From JAILLW01 sp045640905 (GTDB lineage: Bacteria > Bacillota > Clostridia > Lachnospirales > Lachnospiraceae), in the NCBI GenBank assembly GCA_045640905.1, contig JAZUFW010000018.1, positions 1-24,792 on the forward strand: a stretch of DNA of 24,792 bases. Reading direction: 5' to 3'. Below the pieces are notes generated by a model. The model did no database searches, was not told the origin of the DNA, and saw nothing but the letters and a program-made list of their open reading frames with translations. Below are positions 15,942 to 23,642 of this stretch, piece after piece. How positions within the stretch are numbered: the first letter of the stretch is position 1; each line of letters opens with the position of its first letter. The position numbers were made by a program, and so were the translations under genes.

Positions 15942-15978
15942 TGCGCGAAATTGCTCGATATATGATATAGTGAGATTT

Positions 15979-17160
15979 ATGAAAACATGGACATTACGAT
16001 ATGCATTAATTAACATTACATACTTTGCGGCATTTTGCCTGGTACATGCTTTTGCGGCTGTATTTTTGCTGGATGCCGGATTCAGCAATACTCTGGTAGG
16101 AATCGATTTGGCGCTGGCCAATATTCTGAGCGTAATCATTCAGCCTGTTATCGCCGGCTTGATTGACAAGCAGGGACGATTGACCAACAGAAACGTTTCG
16201 ATGGCAGCATCCGTTTTCATCGGAGTAAGTGCTGTGATTTTGCTTTTTGCCAAGAACAGCATAGTCACGGTATTTATCGTATTTGCACTTATTTACATGG
16301 TTCAGATGGCTTATCAGCCTCTTTTGATAGCCATGAATTTCGAGTACGAAAAAGCAGGATGCAACATATTTTTCGGTTTGGCCAGAGGACTGGGGTCAGC
16401 AGGCTTTGCAGTCACTTCGGCATTTACCGGACAGCTCGTTGAGGACAACGGAACTAAAGTTTTGCTCTTTGGCATTATTATTCTCATGGTGATTTCCTTT
16501 ATCCTGTTGCTGTTTTTTAAGAAACCCGAAACAAAAGAAAATGAATCCGAGAAAACATCGGTTACTGAAGACATCCATAATAATTTCTTTGATTTTGCGC
16601 GCACTTATCCGAAATTCATGCTGTTGCTTTTGGGATGCATACTTTTCTTTTTCGCGCATAACTCAATAAATGACTATTTGATTCAGATAATTCGCCCTTT
16701 GGGCGGTGATGAATCATCGCTCGGAATGGCTACCTTCCTGGCTGCCATTTTGGAACTTCCGACCATGGCTCTTATCGGAATTATGCTAAAGAAATTCTCC
16801 TGCAATTTCCTTATACAAATTTCAGGCGTGTTCTTTCTGATAAAGACTCTGTTAATGTTTCTGGCCGTCAACATGTCGGGAGTATTCCTTAGTCAGTTTA
16901 TGCAAATAGGTGCATATGCGGTATATATTCCGGCCTCGGCTTATTTCGTAGATATGTGTCTTTCAGAGCATGATAAAGTAAAAGGCCAGGCTTACATTAA
17001 CTGCGCGATTACCCTTTCGGGCGTTTTCTCCAACCTGCTGTGCGGCAGAATTCTTGATGTATACGGCAAAGGAACCATGCTCATGCTGGGATGCATCGTG
17101 AGCGCCATCGGTGTAGTGATTACGGTAATGGCCACCAAGAAAACAAAGATAACGGATTAA
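15979..17160 (+). CDS. MFS transporter
   Basis: A 393-residue integral membrane protein with about 12 hydrophobic helices in two halves, separated by a charged central loop (~180-205, KKPETKENESEK). It belongs to the major facilitator superfamily, in appearance nearest the MFS_1-like group that includes oligosaccharide and nucleoside symporters. The transported compound is not evident. The frame extends upstream to 15889, but those 30 residues are hydrophilic, lie across the terminator-like hairpin and are not MFS-like. The ATG at 15979 begins MKTWTLRYALINITYF at the first helix, so I use it. The ribosome site (AGTGAG) is weak. HflX follows after seven bases, implying one transcript. Divergent from the radical SAM operon, it could export a product of that system, but nothing specific supports this. 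Confidence 0.88.
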   Translation: MKTWTLRYALINITYFAAFCLVHAFAAVFLLDAGFSNTLVGIDLALANILSVIIQPVIAGLIDKQGRLTNRNVSMAASVFIGVSAVILLFAKNSIVTVFIVFALIYMVQMAYQPLLIAMNFEYEKAGCNIFFGLARGLGSAGFAVTSAFTGQLVEDNGTKVLLFGIIILMVISFILLLFFKKPETKENESEKTSVTEDIHNNFFDFARTYPKFMLLLLGCILFFFAHNSINDYLIQIIRPLGGDESSLGMATFLAAILELPTMALIGIMLKKFSCNFLIQISGVFFLIKTLLMFLAVNMSGVFLSQFMQIGAYAVYIPASAYFVDMCLSEHDKVKGQAYINCAITLSGVFSNLLCGRILDVYGKGTMLMLGCIVSAIGVVITVMATKKTKITD

Positions 17161-17167
17161 TATATTT

Positions 17168-18526
17168 ATGGACGAAAAGTATTATTACCCTGACGAAAAA
17201 AAAGAATATATACCCAAAGCGATTATTGCCGGTGTGGATTATGACCGCGACAAAGATTTTGATCATTCCGTCAAGGAGATGGAGGGCTTGGTCAAAGCCT
17301 GCGATATGGAATGCGTCGGTATCTTAACCCAGTCACTTCCGCATCCTGACAATGCTTTATATTTGGGAAAAGGAAAAGTAGCCGAATTAAAAGACTACAT
17401 CGCAACATTGAAGGCGGACTATTGCATTTTTGAAAGTGACTTGTCTCCTTCACAAATGAGAAATCTTCAAGATGAACTGAAAGTACCTGTTTGGGACAGA
17501 ACTAATCTGATACTGGAGATTTTTTCCCGTCGTGCCAAAACCAAAGAAGCGCGATTGCAGGTTGAATCCGCATATTTGCAATTCATGTTGCCGCGATTGG
17601 GCGGTATGTGGGAACATCTGAGCCGGCAGGGAGGCGGAGGCGGCAGCCGCGCCAACAAAGGTGAAGGTGAAAAGCAGATTGAACTGGATAAAAGATATAT
17701 CAACCACAGAATAGTCGAATTATCAAAAGAGCTCGAAAAAATAACAAAAACCAGATCCGTTCAACGAAGCGGCAGAAAAAAGGGCGAAATATCGCACGTT
17801 GCCATGGTCGGATATACCAATGCCGGCAAATCTTCATTAATGAACAGGCTGTTATCGCTCTCAGCGGAAAACTCATCCGCGGACCTTTCGGCAGAAGGTA
17901 CTTCGAAAGAAGCCAAAAGCAAATATGTTTTTGAAAAAGATATGCTCTTTGCCACTTTGGACACTTCAATACGAAGCGTAAGTTTCACCGACGGCAGAAA
18001 ATTTTTGTTATCGGATACGGTAGGATTTATCGAAAATCTGCCTACAGGCTTAATTAAGGCGTTTCGCTCGACATTGGAAGAAGCAGTTTTTGCAGACCTG
18101 TTGTTAATAGTATTGGATATTTCCGATCCCTATTATCACGAGCACAAAAAGGTAACCGAAGAAATACTGAATGATTTGGGAGCAGGCGACATTCCCAGAA
18201 TATACGTTTTGAATAAATGTGACGCTCTCAGTGAAAAACCCGATACAGAAGAACTGAAGGGCTTTGACGATAAGGACAGAATTATCATTTCTGCATTAAC
18301 CGGAGAAGGAATAGATACGTTACTTGAGAGAATCGAAGAACTCCTTTATTCGAAAGATGTCAAAATGGATTTGCTGATACCGTATGAAAAAGGAGCACTT
18401 GCAAATATGCTGCATACAGAGGCAGTAGTATTAAGCGAAGAGTATACTCCCGAAGGAATATCTGTTTCTGCCGTGGTCGGCCCCAATATTGCAAAACTTA
18501 TGCTTGATTTTACTAAAACCATATGA
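17168..18526 (+). CDS. hflX: Ribosome-associated GTPase HflX
   Basis: 452 residues. The N-terminal HflX domain includes LYLGKGKVAEL (65-75) and the helical linker with the glycine-rich turn SRQGGGGGS (152-160). G motifs: G1 GYTNAGKSS (215-223), G2 within LFATLD (260-265), G3 DTVGF (283-287), G4 NKCD (349-352), G5 SAL (375-377). HflX binds the 50S subunit and rescues or splits stalled ribosomes under stress. Between G1 and G2 there are about 19 extra residues (~231-255, SLSAENSSADLSAEG and following) compared with usual HflX, and the usual LFATLDPTTR reads LFATLDTSIR. The insert sits in the switch I region and may be a lineage-specific loop. It is cotranscribed with the MFS gene; tRNA genes follow 39 bases after the stop. 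Confidence 0.95.
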   Translation: MDEKYYYPDEKKEYIPKAIIAGVDYDRDKDFDHSVKEMEGLVKACDMECVGILTQSLPHPDNALYLGKGKVAELKDYIATLKADYCIFESDLSPSQMRNLQDELKVPVWDRTNLILEIFSRRAKTKEARLQVESAYLQFMLPRLGGMWEHLSRQGGGGGSRANKGEGEKQIELDKRYINHRIVELSKELEKITKTRSVQRSGRKKGEISHVAMVGYTNAGKSSLMNRLLSLSAENSSADLSAEGTSKEAKSKYVFEKDMLFATLDTSIRSVSFTDGRKFLLSDTVGFIENLPTGLIKAFRSTLEEAVFADLLLIVLDISDPYYHEHKKVTEEILNDLGAGDIPRIYVLNKCDALSEKPDTEELKGFDDKDRIIISALTGEGIDTLLERIEELLYSKDVKMDLLIPYEKGALANMLHTEAVVLSEEYTPEGISVSAVVGPNIAKLMLDFTKTI

Positions 18527-18565
18527 TATTATTTACAAGTTGCTAACGATAATGTCAGTAATTGT

Positions 18566-18639
<74 letters not shown>

Positions 18640-18685
18640 TTCAGGAGACTTGTGTCCCGTATATAAATGGCCAATAGTCTTATAT

Positions 18686-18760
18686 GGTGGGTATGGCGCA
18701 GTTGGCTAGCGCGCCAGATTGTGGCTCTGGAGGCCGAGGGTTCGAGTCCCTCTATCCACC
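18686..18760 (+). tRNA. tRNA-His (anticodon GUG)
   Basis: The acceptor GTGGGTA (18687-18693) pairs with TATCCAC. The extra 5' G (G-1, 18686) opposite C73 is the identity element for histidyl-tRNA synthetase. The anticodon stem CCAGA/TCTGG encloses TTGTGGC (anticodon GTG). It is second in the four-gene tRNA cluster, with no encoded CCA. Confidence 0.95.
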
Positions 18761-18815
18761 CGTAATCACTTTTGATTATTACACGGATTTGTTCCAAGTA
18801 CACCTTGGTGAACGA

Positions 18816-18887
18816 TGGGCTATCGCCAAGCGGTAAGGCACAGCACTTTGACTGCTGCATACGCTGGTTCGAATCCAGCTAGCCCAG
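18816..18887 (+). tRNA. tRNA-Gln (anticodon UUG)
   Basis: The acceptor TGGGCTA pairs perfectly with TAGCCCA, starting with the U1 typical of tRNA-Gln, discriminator G. The anticodon stem CAGCA/TGCTG encloses CTTTGAC (anticodon TTG). The T arm is GCTGG-TTCGAAT-CCAGC. A small hairpin (CCAAGTACACCTTGG, 18793-18807) precedes it, perhaps a processing spacer. Confidence 0.96.
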
Positions 18888-18899
18888 TTTTTCAAATAT

Positions 18900-18972
18900 G
18901 GGCCACTAGCTCAGGTGGTAGAGCACTTGACTTTTAATCAAGTTGTCGCGGGTTCGAGTCCCGCGTGGCTCA
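18900..18972 (+). tRNA. tRNA-Lys (anticodon UUU)
   Basis: The acceptor GGGCCAC pairs with GTGGCTC (one G-T pair), discriminator A. The anticodon stem CTTGA/TCAAG encloses CTTTTAA (anticodon TTT). The T arm is GCGGG-TTCGAGT-CCCGC. It is last of the cluster, only 12 bases after tRNA-Gln, and directly followed by the terminator. Confidence 0.96.
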
Positions 18973-18975
18973 TTC

Positions 18976-19010
18976 AAAAAGACAGGAATTTAATTCCTGT
19001 CTTTCTTTTT
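18976..19010 (+). terminator. Bidirectional terminator: tRNA cluster and carbohydrate-enzyme gene
   Basis: A 13-bp stem AAAGACAGGAATT (18978-18990)/AATTCCTGTCTTT (18992-19004) with T-rich flank CTTTTT on the plus side and A-run on the other. It ends the tRNA transcript and, on the minus strand, follows immediately after the stop of the 19011-21197 gene. Confidence 0.9.
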
Positions 19011-21197
19011 CTATTTCGTCAATCTCATCCTGTTTTTAACATTTTCATTCATCGAAACCAGTTCCGGGTACGGGATTTTTCGCGCCTCATCAATTTCATA
19101 AACTCCGAAGGTATCGACCATTCTCGATACCGGATCGACCTCAACAAAAGTGCACCACGGAAGCCAATGATAATTACCGTAATATATTTGTTCACAAAAG
19201 AAACCGCTCTCATGAATAAGTCCGGGAATGGCAGCTCCGAGTGACCCATCTATATCATTCGCCTGCTTTGAATTAAGATATATAAACTCGGCGTAATCAA
19301 GATAGTGTTCGTCTCCCGTCAAAAGATAGAGCCTGAAAAATTCATATCCACCACAGGCCATATACATATCGGCAGCTCCGCTTCCAACAACGATATGGCT
19401 TTGTCCGCTGATATGTCGGGTATTGAACGGCATCGTCGGATAATGAGTAACTATCGGATAATTCCATATATAAGTAAACGTTTCTACATAATCAGCCGCA
19501 CCTTTTGCAGCCTCAATCCATTTATCTTCACCCGTTAAGTCGTACAGAGCAATAAACGCAAACATCGCATACAATCCGGCTTCTTTATCCATAATATCCG
19601 AGTTATCACATGTGCCTCCGCGATATTCCATCTTTATATACATGTTGTCATATGCCCAGTCGCCTGCCTTTTGTGCAGAGAGTTTATAGATTTCCTTTTG
19701 CGTAACAAAAAACATCCACGAAAGGAATCTGACCACACACGGAGTGGTAGCCTTCGAATCCATGCACATGGTCCCGTCATAATTGTACGAGCGGAAGAAA
19801 CTGCCGTCAGCATTTTGATTGTCGCATAACCAGTCTGCTGTTTTTACGCAATATTCCAACCATTTGGGATAATCTTTGCCTTGCTTATGCATAAAGACAT
19901 ATGCATCAAGTATACCCTCCAAGCCGTCACCTATTTCACGTATAAACTGCGGTTGCGGTTCAAACTGCTCAAGGGCGAGCTGATACCAGACCTTAGGGCA
20001 TCCCGTTTCGGTCATTGTCCTGTTGACCCAAAAATCGATTATTCCTTTTCCCTTCTTGATTGCTTCGGAATCATTATTAAACGTTCCCCATCTAAGCAGT
20101 TGATACCCGATTCCCGTCTGCTGACCTACGAATCCGATTTCTGCAGAAGTCGAATTAGGGTCAAACTGCGGAAGTTGAGCCGCAAAAGGTGTTCCCCAAA
20201 CGTCTTTTGCATATTCATTGGTAACCTTCTTTAACAACTTCATGTTGTTTTCATACAGAAGTCTGTTATCTATGAGAGCTTTTTCGTCCTTCAGTCTTGC
20301 ATAAACATTTCGCCAGGTTTCTCTCATCATTTTTTGAAAAGAATCATACCGTGCGAAAGATACCATAATGGAATATCTGTGGACGAAACCTTCTTCCATC
20401 GGATGATTTACACGCATAAATGAAAACGTATCGCCGCGAGGTACTTCTCCGTTTCCGCCCGGATATACATAATCGATTGACAGTCCGTCGCATTCTGCCT
20501 CTATAGGTTTTCTGAGTGCAGCTCCGTAATATGTATACAAGACGGTTTCCGGTTTGGGCTTGCTGATTCCGAGCGAGCCTATATTGGACAGCGGATCAAC
20601 ATAGTTTTCGCTATCGGTTCCTCTGTCCACGGTTTTTAATCTGACATCTGATGCAAATCTCGAAAAGCACACTGTTTCGCCTGAGCGAATATTCTGCATG
20701 GCAAACATCGGCAGGCCGCAATATGTCTCTTTTCTCCAGTAATAGTCTGCATTCATCTTCTTTCCGATACTGTTGTCGGAAGCATATTCGTTATGACGAT
20801 ACCACTCACCCGGTGAAAAATAATCATAGTCCTCGATTCTGTCGGATACAGCCGTGTAAAGACCGATTTTTGAATAAAAACCAAGATCACGTTCGGATTT
20901 TTTTAACACCTTCACATCACGTTCAATTTTGATTTCATCCGAAATAACCGAGTATCGATCATTTATCAAAAATGCGGAACCGTTGGCATCGACGTATCGG
21001 CCGGTACACAGTACCGCTCCGTCATCTTCATCCACCTTTTCATAAGGTGCTTCTCCAAAAATGCTCAAAGCCCCTATATCCTTAACAGCGATATAACAGG
21101 GTCGCTTATTAAAATACAGGCACTCGGAGTTTTTGGTTACTTTAATTCCACCGTTTTCAAATTCAAGTTCATATTGACCACAAAGCAGTTTATTCAT
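19011..21197 (-). CDS. Putative carbohydrate-active enzyme with (alpha/alpha)6-barrel C-terminal half, family not recognised
   Basis: 728 residues, no signal peptide, so probably cytosolic. Residues ~1-300 are beta-rich (YELEFENGGIKVTKNSE, aromatic DYYWRKETYCGLPMFAM). Residues ~340-690 show repeated helix pairs with motifs typical of alpha/alpha toroid glycosidases and lyases: GIGYQLLRWG, WLCDNQNADGSFFRSYNYDG, AGLYAMFAFIALYDLTGEDKWIEAAKGAADYV (split: AGLYAMFAFIALYDL and the TGEDKW repeat), FFRLYLLTGDEHYLDYAEF. The twice-used TGEDKW/TGDEHY turn marks the repeats. The overall layout recalls GH127-like or polysaccharide-lyase proteins, but I cannot match a named family or catalytic residues. The frame opens at a TTG (21224); the ATG at 21197 follows GGGGGAC and is preferred. 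Monocistronic, flanked by terminators. Confidence 0.82.
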   Translation of the reverse strand: MNKLLCGQYELEFENGGIKVTKNSECLYFNKRPCYIAVKDIGALSIFGEAPYEKVDEDDGAVLCTGRYVDANGSAFLINDRYSVISDEIKIERDVKVLKKSERDLGFYSKIGLYTAVSDRIEDYDYFSPGEWYRHNEYASDNSIGKKMNADYYWRKETYCGLPMFAMQNIRSGETVCFSRFASDVRLKTVDRGTDSENYVDPLSNIGSLGISKPKPETVLYTYYGAALRKPIEAECDGLSIDYVYPGGNGEVPRGDTFSFMRVNHPMEEGFVHRYSIMVSFARYDSFQKMMRETWRNVYARLKDEKALIDNRLLYENNMKLLKKVTNEYAKDVWGTPFAAQLPQFDPNSTSAEIGFVGQQTGIGYQLLRWGTFNNDSEAIKKGKGIIDFWVNRTMTETGCPKVWYQLALEQFEPQPQFIREIGDGLEGILDAYVFMHKQGKDYPKWLEYCVKTADWLCDNQNADGSFFRSYNYDGTMCMDSKATTPCVVRFLSWMFFVTQKEIYKLSAQKAGDWAYDNMYIKMEYRGGTCDNSDIMDKEAGLYAMFAFIALYDLTGEDKWIEAAKGAADYVETFTYIWNYPIVTHYPTMPFNTRHISGQSHIVVGSGAADMYMACGGYEFFRLYLLTGDEHYLDYAEFIYLNSKQANDIDGSLGAAIPGLIHESGFFCEQIYYGNYHWLPWCTFVEVDPVSRMVDTFGVYEIDEARKIPYPELVSMNENVKNRMRLTK

Positions 21198-21238
21198 ATT
21201 TTGTCCCCCAATAGAATCAGCCAAACAGCCATATGTTT

Positions 21239-21247
21239 ATTTTACCA
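21239..21247 (-). promoter_or_regulatory. Possible extended -10 promoter of the 19011-21197 gene
   Basis: The minus strand reads TGGTAAAAT, an extended -10 box (TGn plus TAAAAT) about 40 bases before the start. No convincing -35 is present, which extended -10 promoters can tolerate. It lies just after the upstream terminator. Confidence 0.4.
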
Positions 21248-21262
21248 TGTTTTGAAATAGAA

Positions 21263-21288
21263 AGGCCCGTCGTTTTTGCGACGGGCCT
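21263..21288 (-). terminator. Terminator of the PadR/PspC operon
   Basis: GC-rich 10-bp stem AGGCCCGTCG (21263-21272)/CGACGGGCCT (21279-21288) with a six-base loop, followed on the minus strand by TTCTATTTC. The T-run is imperfect, but the stem is strong and it lies ~50 bases after the PspC stop. Confidence 0.8.
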
Positions 21289-21339
21289 CTCCGTTCGGCC
21301 TTACTGAAACCGAACTATGGTTAAAAATGACCAACAAGT

Positions 21340-21537
21340 TTAAACAAAATCCTGCGGAATAACCAAAGCAAATATTAAATATGCCAGCAATGCAGCACCA
21401 AGGCTCAAAAAGCAGGCTACCACATACAGGACTCTGATTACGGTAGGATCGAGATTAAGATACTCTCCTATTCCTCCGCACACACCGAAAAATACTTTAT
21501 TTGTTGATGATCTGAATAATTTCTTTACATTGTTCAT
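21340..21537 (-). CDS. PspC-domain small membrane protein
   Basis: 65 residues consisting almost wholly of one PspC domain. The start FRSSTNKVFFGVCGGIGEYL carries the conserved GVCGGIAEY-type motif and N-x-D-P turn (NLDPTVIRVLYV), followed by two hydrophobic segments (~34-60). PspC proteins are envelope-stress components that sense or buffer membrane damage. In Firmicutes they often accompany DUF4097/DUF1700 proteins, as here. GAGGAAA lies before the ATG. It is last in the operon, 22 bases after the DUF4097 gene. Confidence 0.93.
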   Translation of the reverse strand: MNNVKKLFRSSTNKVFFGVCGGIGEYLNLDPTVIRVLYVVACFLSLGAALLAYLIFALVIPQDFV

Positions 21538-21559
21538 ATATATTTCCTCACTTTCACAT

Positions 21560-22381
21560 TTACTTAAACAAGATATCTACATTACCCATGGCACAATCTA
21601 TATCTACTTCTTTATCGCTGCCGTTATCGATAGAATACTCTCCTCCTATGCTGCCGCTGGTATCTCCGCCCAAATTGATGGCACCCATGGCGTAATCAAT
21701 ATCAAAGTTGTAATCGGCCTTTGATCCGGCCAAATACATTGAAACATTGCCCATTCCGCAATCCACATCAATATTTCCGCTAAATGCTCCCGTGGAATTT
21801 ACATTTCCGGCTCCGCAGTCAATGTTTACGTTAGTTGCATCAATTCCGTCAAGTTCCAAATTTCCGGCGCCAAGTTCAACACCCAAATCGACAATTTGTA
21901 CATCTTTCGGAATCAGGATTTCCGCTTTCAATCCGGAAGTGATTCCAAAGAACTGAGCTTTCTCATCTTCATTGGTCGAAAATGTGAACACTCCGTTTGT
22001 AATTCCGTATTCATAATTTTGCGTCAAGCCGGAAGCATTTATCTGTATAGTATCCACGTCAGCAACTTTGACCGAAATATCGCATGCTCCTCCACTTATT
22101 GAAAGTCCGTTAACAACACTTGCATCATATTCCGTAACAGTCATTCCGTTTCCGACAATAGCATGATCGTTATCGGAAATAAATCCGAACTCAAAATCAT
22201 GATTCAGGCCGTTGAAACCAACCTCTAAGTTTTTCCCCAATTTAAAGAATCCGTTATCTCCGAGTGTCCCCGAAGTTATCTGTTTGAAGCCTCCGAACGC
22301 AAAGCCTATTCCGGCGCAGGCAATTCCTATAACCATGACTATGGCCGCCGTGATTAATACTACTTTCGTAAATTTACTCAT
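21560..22381 (-). CDS. DUF4097-family beta-helix protein, membrane-anchored
   Basis: 273 residues: an N-terminal hydrophobic anchor (~8-30), then a repetitive beta-strand region. A rung motif recurs: VELGAGNL (168-175), IDCGAGNV (187-194), VDCGMGNV (206-213), IDYAMGAI (228-235), IDCAMGNV (261-268). This D-[CY]-[AG]-x-G-x-[VIL] pattern is characteristic of DUF4097 (putative adhesin, YvlB-like) single-stranded beta-helices. The family is linked to cell-envelope stress loci; the molecular role is unknown. Its ATG shares one base with the DUF1700 stop (TAATG), with GGGAGGT upstream, so translation is coupled. Confidence 0.9.
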   Translation of the reverse strand: MSKFTKVVLITAAIVMVIGIACAGIGFAFGGFKQITSGTLGDNGFFKLGKNLEVGFNGLNHDFEFGFISDNDHAIVGNGMTVTEYDASVVNGLSISGGACDISVKVADVDTIQINASGLTQNYEYGITNGVFTFSTNEDEKAQFFGITSGLKAEILIPKDVQIVDLGVELGAGNLELDGIDATNVNIDCGAGNVNSTGAFSGNIDVDCGMGNVSMYLAGSKADYNFDIDYAMGAINLGGDTSGSIGGEYSIDNGSDKEVDIDCAMGNVDILFK

Positions 22382-23088
22382 TATCTGTTACCTCCCTTCT
22401 TAGGGAATAATTTTCTCCACAATTTTCCGATTCCTCTGAACACCCACGGAATAACCACACCGCAGAATGCAACCATAATCCATAATGAAATCAACGTGAG
22501 TGCCACCATAATCAGTGAAACACCTACAGCCATCAAGCCTGCCATCGGCGCTGCCGGGAAAGCACAAATTCCGAATATTGCACAGCCTATCGCTGCTGCC
22601 AGAAAAGCAAATACTATAGCTATAGCTGCTACTGCCAACGAAAAGACGACAGCTACAAATGCTACCAGTAAACCAAATGCTGCTCCTGCTATTCCGATTA
22701 GCAAAGGCGAAGCAAGTATGCAAAGAATTACTATTAAAGCTATGACTCCACCCGAGAGACCCTTTTTCTGCTGTTCAGGTGCTGCATTTGTATTTGCATT
22801 GGTGCCTGATGTATTTGGATGATATACGGTAACACTGTCCTTATTTGCTGTATTCGCAGAGTAACCGTTTTCCGTATATTCTCCCGAATCTGCCGTTCCG
22901 TTTATTCCGGCCTTGATATTAAGCGCCACGTCCTCAGGTGTGCCCAGAGCATCTATAACCTCTTCCTCATTTTCCGATCCTGCATCCTCAAAGTAATCAT
23001 TATAATATTGAATGGCTGATTCCTTTTCCGATACCGGCACATCCTTAAGGAGTTCTTCCAATCGCGCTAAGAACTCTGTTTTGGTCAT
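22381..23088 (-). CDS. DUF1700 (HAAS-domain) membrane protein
   Basis: 235 residues. The N-terminal ~65 residues (FLARLEELLKDVPVSEKESA, then YYNDYFEDAG and ALGTPEDVA) are the conserved HAAS/DUF1700 helical domain, which is typically cytosolic and genetically tied to PadR regulators. A Ser/Thr/Asn-rich linker (~66-105) leads to four or so alanine/valine-rich membrane helices (~110-215) and a basic C-terminus (KLWRKLFPKKGGNR). It is thought to link membrane state to the PadR repressor; this is a family-level inference. The start overlaps the PadR stop (ATGA), with AGGGAGG upstream. Confidence 0.92.
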   Translation of the reverse strand: MTKTEFLARLEELLKDVPVSEKESAIQYYNDYFEDAGSENEEEVIDALGTPEDVALNIKAGINGTADSGEYTENGYSANTANKDSVTVYHPNTSGTNANTNAAPEQQKKGLSGGVIALIVILCILASPLLIGIAGAAFGLLVAFVAVVFSLAVAAIAIVFAFLAAAIGCAIFGICAFPAAPMAGLMAVGVSLIMVALTLISLWIMVAFCGVVIPWVFRGIGKLWRKLFPKKGGNR

Positions 23089-23408
23089 TTTTTCATTCCT
23101 CCCTCAAAAATTCGATTTAGTTTTGCGGCGTATATGTTCCATTCTCCTACATACATGTTGAGCTGTGCTCTTCCGCGTTCAGTAAGTTTATAATATCTTC
23201 GATTTCTTCCGTCACATTGCAAGTCATATACTTCCAGACATTCGTCCTTCTGGAGTCTCCTCAGTACCGGATAGAGGGTCGATTCCGAAAGTTCAATTAC
23301 CTGTCTGACTTCCTGGGTGATTTTGTATCCGTACGTTCCTTCCGAACATTCAGAGACAACCGCCAGTACTATCGCATCCAGCAATGCGGCGCCCGTATTG
23401 AAAACCAT
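23085..23408 (-). CDS. PadR-family transcriptional regulator
   Basis: 107 residues, the usual size of PadR subfamily 2. The winged-helix DNA-binding domain contains YGYKITQEV, the recognition helix SESTLYPVLRRLQKD and the wing GRNRRYYKLTERGR. The C-terminal helix (~85-105) is for dimerisation. It is first gene of the cassette, so it probably represses its own operon. A near-consensus promoter and a perfect palindrome lie 47-110 bases upstream. AAGGAG is eight bases before the ATG. The effector is unknown; by analogy to related cassettes, envelope stress relayed through DUF1700 is plausible. Confidence 0.95.
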   Translation of the reverse strand: MVFNTGAALLDAIVLAVVSECSEGTYGYKITQEVRQVIELSESTLYPVLRRLQKDECLEVYDLQCDGRNRRYYKLTERGRAQLNMYVGEWNIYAAKLNRIFEGGMKK

Positions 23409-23430
23409 ACGTTCTGCTCCTTTCTTACCG

Positions 23431-23446
23431 CTAACAGACTTGTTAG
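23431..23446. promoter_or_regulatory. Short inverted repeat in the padR leader
   Basis: CTAACA (23431-23436) and TGTTAG (23441-23446) form a perfect 6-4-6 palindrome between the main operator and the ribosome site. It may be a secondary regulator site or a leader hairpin. Evidence is limited to the symmetry. Confidence 0.35.
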
Positions 23447-23454
23447 TTCAGTAT

Positions 23455-23477
23455 AATATTATATGCGATATAATATT
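23455..23477. promoter_or_regulatory. Probable PadR operator (10-3-10 palindrome)
   Basis: AATATTATAT (23455-23464) is the exact reverse complement of ATATAATATT (23468-23477), separated by GCG. It begins about 12 bases downstream of the -10 box, overlapping the expected transcription start, an ideal place for repression. AT-rich symmetry is normal in PadR sites, but chance palindromes are more likely in AT-rich DNA, so assignment is inferential. Confidence 0.65.
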
Positions 23478-23489
23478 GTTTCTTCCGAT

Positions 23490-23518
23490 ACTATATAACG
23501 TATAATATAATATGTCAA
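23490..23518 (-). promoter_or_regulatory. Strong sigma-A promoter of the PadR operon
   Basis: On the minus strand, the consensus -35 TTGACA (23513-23518) and -10 TATAGT (23490-23495) are separated by exactly 17 bases, with AT-rich flanks. It is the best promoter match in the window and is followed by the palindrome and the padR start. Confidence 0.85.
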
Positions 23519-23567
23519 CACATATTTTAAAAAAATTTTCCGTTTCGATTTTCCACATAAATGCGCA

Positions 23568-23612
23568 AAAGAAATCCCTCGGGATATTTGATATTTCCCA
23601 AGGGATTTCTTT
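23568..23612 (-). terminator. Terminator after the lipoprotein gene
   Basis: The long stem AAAGAAATCCCT (23568-23579)/AGGGATTTCTTT (23601-23612) is extended inward by GGGA/TCCC and outward by ATGC/GCAT after small mismatches. It lies 31 bases after the stop of the lipoprotein gene and upstream of the PadR promoter, so it isolates the two operons. Confidence 0.82.
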
Positions 23613-23642
23613 GCATACGTATTATACAGCGTAAGGTGAAAA

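Noticed and set aside
15889..15978. 30-residue N-terminal extension of the MFS transporter
   Set aside because: It would translate through the terminator-like hairpin, is hydrophilic and has no ribosome site; the family-like start is at 15979.
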